DNA from: Tumebacillus sp. BK434
GTDB lineage: Bacteria; Bacillota; Bacilli; Tumebacillales; Tumebacillaceae
Direction of reading: 5' to 3'
DNA: 44,578 nucleotides
Assembly (NCBI RefSeq): GCF_004340785.1
Contig: NZ_SLXS01000014.1
Span: 1-44,578, forward strand
Both the position numbers and the translations under genes were made by a program. This document shows positions 41,960-44,578 of this stretch, one piece after another; position 1 is the first letter of the stretch, and each line of letters begins with the position of its first letter. Below the pieces are notes generated by a model, which was given only the letters and a program-made list of their open reading frames with translations, searched no databases and was not told the DNA's origin.

Positions 41960-44578
41960 TTACTTCCAGATCACCATGCCGTTCCCCAGCTTCTGATACG
42001 CATGAGGGACGGAGGCGCGCATGATGTCTTTGTACGCCCAGTAGTTGGGCGGTACATCCGACCAGCGCTGCGGCTTGTTGACGTTCAGATCGTTCCAGCC
42101 CAGCACCTTGTTGAAGATGACGACCGCTTCCGCTCGAGTCAGCGCGTTGTCCGGACGGAACTTGCCGTCCGTATGGCCGCTGAGCAGGCCCGCTTGTTCC
42201 GCGAGCAGGATCGCATTCTTCGCCCAGTGCTTGTCGATGTCGGTGAACGAAGACTTCTGCGGCGTGCCGGACAGGTCTTTCACTTTGCCAAGCACGACGG
42301 CGATCTCCGCGCGGGACATCTCCTTGTTCGGCAGGAACGTGCCATCCGGGTAGCCGACCATCAGGCCGCGCTTGGTGACTTCTGCGATTGCAGGAGCCGC
42401 CCAGTTCGAAGGGCTCACGTCACTGTAGATGGAGCCGGACGTTTCTGCTTTGATGTTGATCACACGCAGCAGGATCGAAGCCAGCTCAGCGCGCGTGATG
42501 CCTCGGTTCGGCTTGAACGTGCCATCCGGGTAGCCGGTGATGTACGGCTCGATGACACCTTCCTCCAGCACTTTCGGCTGCAGCGTGATGTTCGTCTTCA
42601 CAGCAGATTGACCGACGTGAAGAACGTTGCTGCGGCCGTCGTACGTCTCGTAGCCGTCTTTTTCGGCCACGATGTAGTAGTCACCTTCAGGCAGGAGCAG
42701 CCAGCCGAACTGGCCGTCCTTGCCGGTCGTTTGACCGTTGGCGTTCTTGTTCGTCATCGGGGACAGTCGCGGCAGCTCAACTTTCGAGCCCGGGGTTCTG
42801 CCCTGGCTCTTGTTCAGCGCCGTGTCCGCCCAGTAGACGGTGACAGTCACGCCATCCACCGCTTTCTTGCTGATCGCGTCGGTCACTACGCCAAACGGAT
42901 CGATGACCGATGCGCTTGCCGTCGCTTCCTTGTTGCCGTTGACGGTCAGCATCGCGGTCTCACCGGCCAGTTTCGCGCCGTTGTCGCCGAGCACATAGAT
43001 CACCATGCGGTACGAGCCCGGCTCCAGCTTCTTCAGCTCGAACTTGCCATTCGCGCCGATGATGTCAACCCCGCCTTGCAGCAGCGTCTTGCCATCCGCG
43101 CTATACACGTCCGCACTGAGCTTGTTGCCGTTGCCGATCAGCTTGGTGATGTTACCAAGCAGCGTGCCTTTGACTTTGTCGTCAACGGGCGGCACATAGG
43201 CAGCGCGCGTGACAGTGATCGTGTAAGGCTTGGTCGTCAGGCCGTCTTGAGCGGTCACCATGATCGTGATCGTATTCGGACCGACGTTCAATTCGACCGG
43301 CACCGCGTTGCCGCTGTCGCGCTTGACACCGTTGACCGTCATCGTCGCACCGGCGTGACCCAGCGTCGGCGTTACGTTCAGCGTGCTGACGCTGTACGGT
43401 ACCGTCACGGTGTAGGTGTCCTTGTTCAGTGCAAATGCAGGAGTCAGCAGACCTTGATTGACCGTCAGGTTGCTCAGGTTCGCGTTGGTAGACGGAAGTC
43501 CGATTGTCACAGTGATCGTATACTGATTTGCCGTATAACCCGGCGCCGTTACGTTCACTGTGATGTCTGTTGAGCCATCCAGATCGAGCGCAACTTCTAC
43601 AGCTTCACCAGCTGTCGAAGTCCCGTTAACCGATGCAGCTACGTCCGTCACAGCCGGCAATGCCAGTGTGACATCAACCTTTTCAGTTCCATACGGAGCC
43701 GTCACCGCATAGGTCAAGTTGTTAGGATCAAACGTCAGACCGCCCGGTGTGACATTCAAACCGGTCAGTTTGATCAGCTCTTCCTCTGTCACGGTGATCG
43801 TGTACTGGTTCGGGGTATGGCCCGGTGCTGTCACTTGGATCGTGATCTCAGTCGTTCGATCCGCATCGAGCGTGATCTCGACCGCTCCACCGCTTGTCGC
43901 CGTGCCGTTGACCGTCACAATCGTTCCGGCAACGCCCGGCAATGTCGGTGTAACGTTCACTTTCCCCGTGTTGTGCGGCACCGTCACCGCATAGCCCTTG
44001 GTGTCTTGATCAAACGTCAGGCCACCCGGCGCATCAATCGCCAAATTGTCCAGTTTGATCAGCGGCAATGTCGTCACGTGGATCGTGTACTGGTTCGCCG
44101 TGTAGCCCGGCGCTGTCACGTCCACTACGATCGTTGCCTCGCCGCTCCCGTCGAGTGTAACTGTCGCTTTCCCGCCGACCAGCGGCGCTCCATTGACTTT
44201 TACATCCGCACCGATCACCGGCGGCAGCGTCGGAGTCACTTCCACAGTTGCCGTGCCATTCGGCACGTTGACCGAGTAGTCCGTGGTATCGGGATCGTAG
44301 GTCAGACCGCCCGGTGTGACATTCAAACCGGTCAGTTTGATCAACTCTTCCTCCGTCACGGTGATCGTGTACTGGTTCGACGTATGGCCCGGTGCTGTCA
44401 CTTGGATCGTGATCTCAGTCGTTCGATCCGCATCAAGCGTGATCTCGACCGCTCCACCGCTTGTCGCCGTGCCGTTGACCGTCACAATCGTTCCGGCAAC
44501 GCCCGGCAATGTCGGTGTAACGTTCACTTTCCCCGTGTTGTGCGGCACCGTCACCGCATAGCCCTTGGTGTCTTGATC
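41960..44578 (-). CDS. SLH-domain surface protein with cadherin-like repeats (N terminus outside window)
   Basis: At least 872 codons are present; the start lies beyond the right edge. From the edge inward come beta-sandwich repeats of about 94 residues with the markers LIKLTGLNVTPGGLTYDP, YAVTVPHNTGKVNVTPTLP and VTAPGYTANQYTITVT, then a cadherin-like sandwich (LSNLTVNQGLLTPAFALNKDTYTVTVP). Two carboxypeptidase-regulatory-like modules follow (FELKKLEPGSYRMVIYVLGD; FGWLLLPEGDYYIVAEKDGYETYDGR). Last come three SLH domains, with GYPDGTFKPN, GYPDGTFLPN and GHTDGKFRPD near 42530, 42340 and 42165, and the start of a fourth (WSDVPPNYWAYKDI). SLH domains anchor the protein to pyruvylated cell-wall polymer. 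It is probably an adhesin or S-layer-associated protein. Confidence 0.9.
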   Translation of the reverse strand, partial: DQDTKGYAVTVPHNTGKVNVTPTLPGVAGTIVTVNGTATSGGAVEITLDADRTTEITIQVTAPGHTSNQYTITVTEEELIKLTGLNVTPGGLTYDPDTTDYSVNVPNGTATVEVTPTLPPVIGADVKVNGAPLVGGKATVTLDGSGEATIVVDVTAPGYTANQYTIHVTTLPLIKLDNLAIDAPGGLTFDQDTKGYAVTVPHNTGKVNVTPTLPGVAGTIVTVNGTATSGGAVEITLDADRTTEITIQVTAPGHTPNQYTITVTEEELIKLTGLNVTPGGLTFDPNNLTYAVTAPYGTEKVDVTLALPAVTDVAASVNGTSTAGEAVEVALDLDGSTDITVNVTAPGYTANQYTITVTIGLPSTNANLSNLTVNQGLLTPAFALNKDTYTVTVPYSVSTLNVTPTLGHAGATMTVNGVKRDSGNAVPVELNVGPNTITIMVTAQDGLTTKPYTITVTRAAYVPPVDDKVKGTLLGNITKLIGNGNKLSADVYSADGKTLLQGGVDIIGANGKFELKKLEPGSYRMVIYVLGDNGAKLAGETAMLTVNGNKEATASASVIDPFGVVTDAISKKAVDGVTVTVYWADTALNKSQGRTPGSKVELPRLSPMTNKNANGQTTGKDGQFGWLLLPEGDYYIVAEKDGYETYDGRSNVLHVGQSAVKTNITLQPKVLEEGVIEPYITGYPDGTFKPNRGITRAELASILLRVINIKAETSGSIYSDVSPSNWAAPAIAEVTKRGLMVGYPDGTFLPNKEMSRAEIAVVLGKVKDLSGTPQKSSFTDIDKHWAKNAILLAEQAGLLSGHTDGKFRPDNALTRAEAVVIFNKVLGWNDLNVNKPQRWSDVPPNYWAYKDIMRASVPHAYQKLGNGMVIWK
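43734..44578. repeat. 567-bp higher-order repeat in the SLH protein gene
   Basis: The segment at about 43734-44011 recurs at 44301-44578 with an offset of exactly 567 bases (CCGGTGTGAC at 43744 and 44311). The copies are nearly identical. The unit is 189 codons, that is two beta-sandwich domains. More copies probably follow beyond the right edge. Confidence 0.85.

Noticed and set aside
41957-43573. 538-codon open frame on the plus strand
   Set aside because: It is antisense to the SLH surface-protein gene and consists of shadow Arg/His/Val-rich sequence.
1-44578. tRNA, rRNA, insertion sequences, prophage or integrated plasmid
   Set aside because: I looked for these throughout and saw no transposase, integrase, cloverleaf or rRNA-like segment.

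Overview
The window looks like the chromosome of a Gram-positive, spore-forming member of the Bacillota with high G+C content. The evidence is strong AGGAGG-type ribosome binding sites, frequent GTG and TTG starts, lipoprotein signal peptides, a CcpA-type cre site, an SLH-domain surface protein, and families typical of Bacillales (FusB/FusC, YfmM-like ABC-F, YwbE, DUF3231, DUF3817). A Tumebacillus or Alicyclobacillaceae relative is my best guess from gene style; the sequence does not prove it. I saw no rRNA, tRNA, insertion sequence, phage gene or CRISPR array.

Layout. 1-9.4 kb: a FAD-dependent dehydrogenase behind a purine-riboswitch-like leader; a GNAT acetyltransferase; a FusB/FusC-type EF-G-binding protein behind a leader peptide with a four-segment translational attenuator; the helicase HrpB; a protein with four GNAT folds behind a leader peptide and terminator; and a YfmM-like ABC-F ATPase. 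9.4-15.1 kb: mostly minus-strand genes, with YwbE, a DEAD-box helicase with a 22-residue-repeat RGG-like tail, a DUF3817 protein, pseudouridine synthase RluF, a YiaAB protein and a decayed dihydroorotate-dehydrogenase-like barrel fused to a membrane domain. 15.1-24.7 kb: two transport operons, cysT-cysW-cysA-sbp for sulfate and tctC-tctB-tctA for a carboxylate. A CitA/DcuS-type two-component system follows tctA. Both operons carry the palindrome AATTCGGAATT in the promoter region, and tctC also has a perfect cre site.

24.7-32.9 kb: two small membrane proteins, a MarR regulator with a dyad over its promoter, a GNAT, an unrecognised 303-residue protein, a MalT-like LuxR regulator next to a flavin monooxygenase, and a two-domain GNAT. 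32.9-38.1 kb: a divergent redox cluster. Response regulator, sensor kinase and MsrAB methionine sulfoxide reductase read left. A small exported protein, an ApbE flavin transferase and a ferric-reductase-like membrane protein read right. An array of four 11-bp repeats lies between the two arms. 38.1-44.6 kb: a DUF3231 protein, an alpha/beta hydrolase with a small membrane protein, Dps, a MerR-TipAS regulator with a textbook 19-bp-spacer promoter, and the C-terminal part of a large SLH surface protein that runs off the right edge.

Themes. Several genes for coping with ribosome-targeting or other antibiotics (FusB/C-like, ABC-F, GNATs, MerR-TipAS) sit in one window, and two or three have leader peptides that appear to sense translation. 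The msrAB/apbE/ferric-reductase cluster is the best candidate for an undescribed system: cell-surface redox stress sensing coupled to flavin-based electron transfer and methionine repair. The riboswitch ahead of the FAD dehydrogenase is the best single regulatory novelty.
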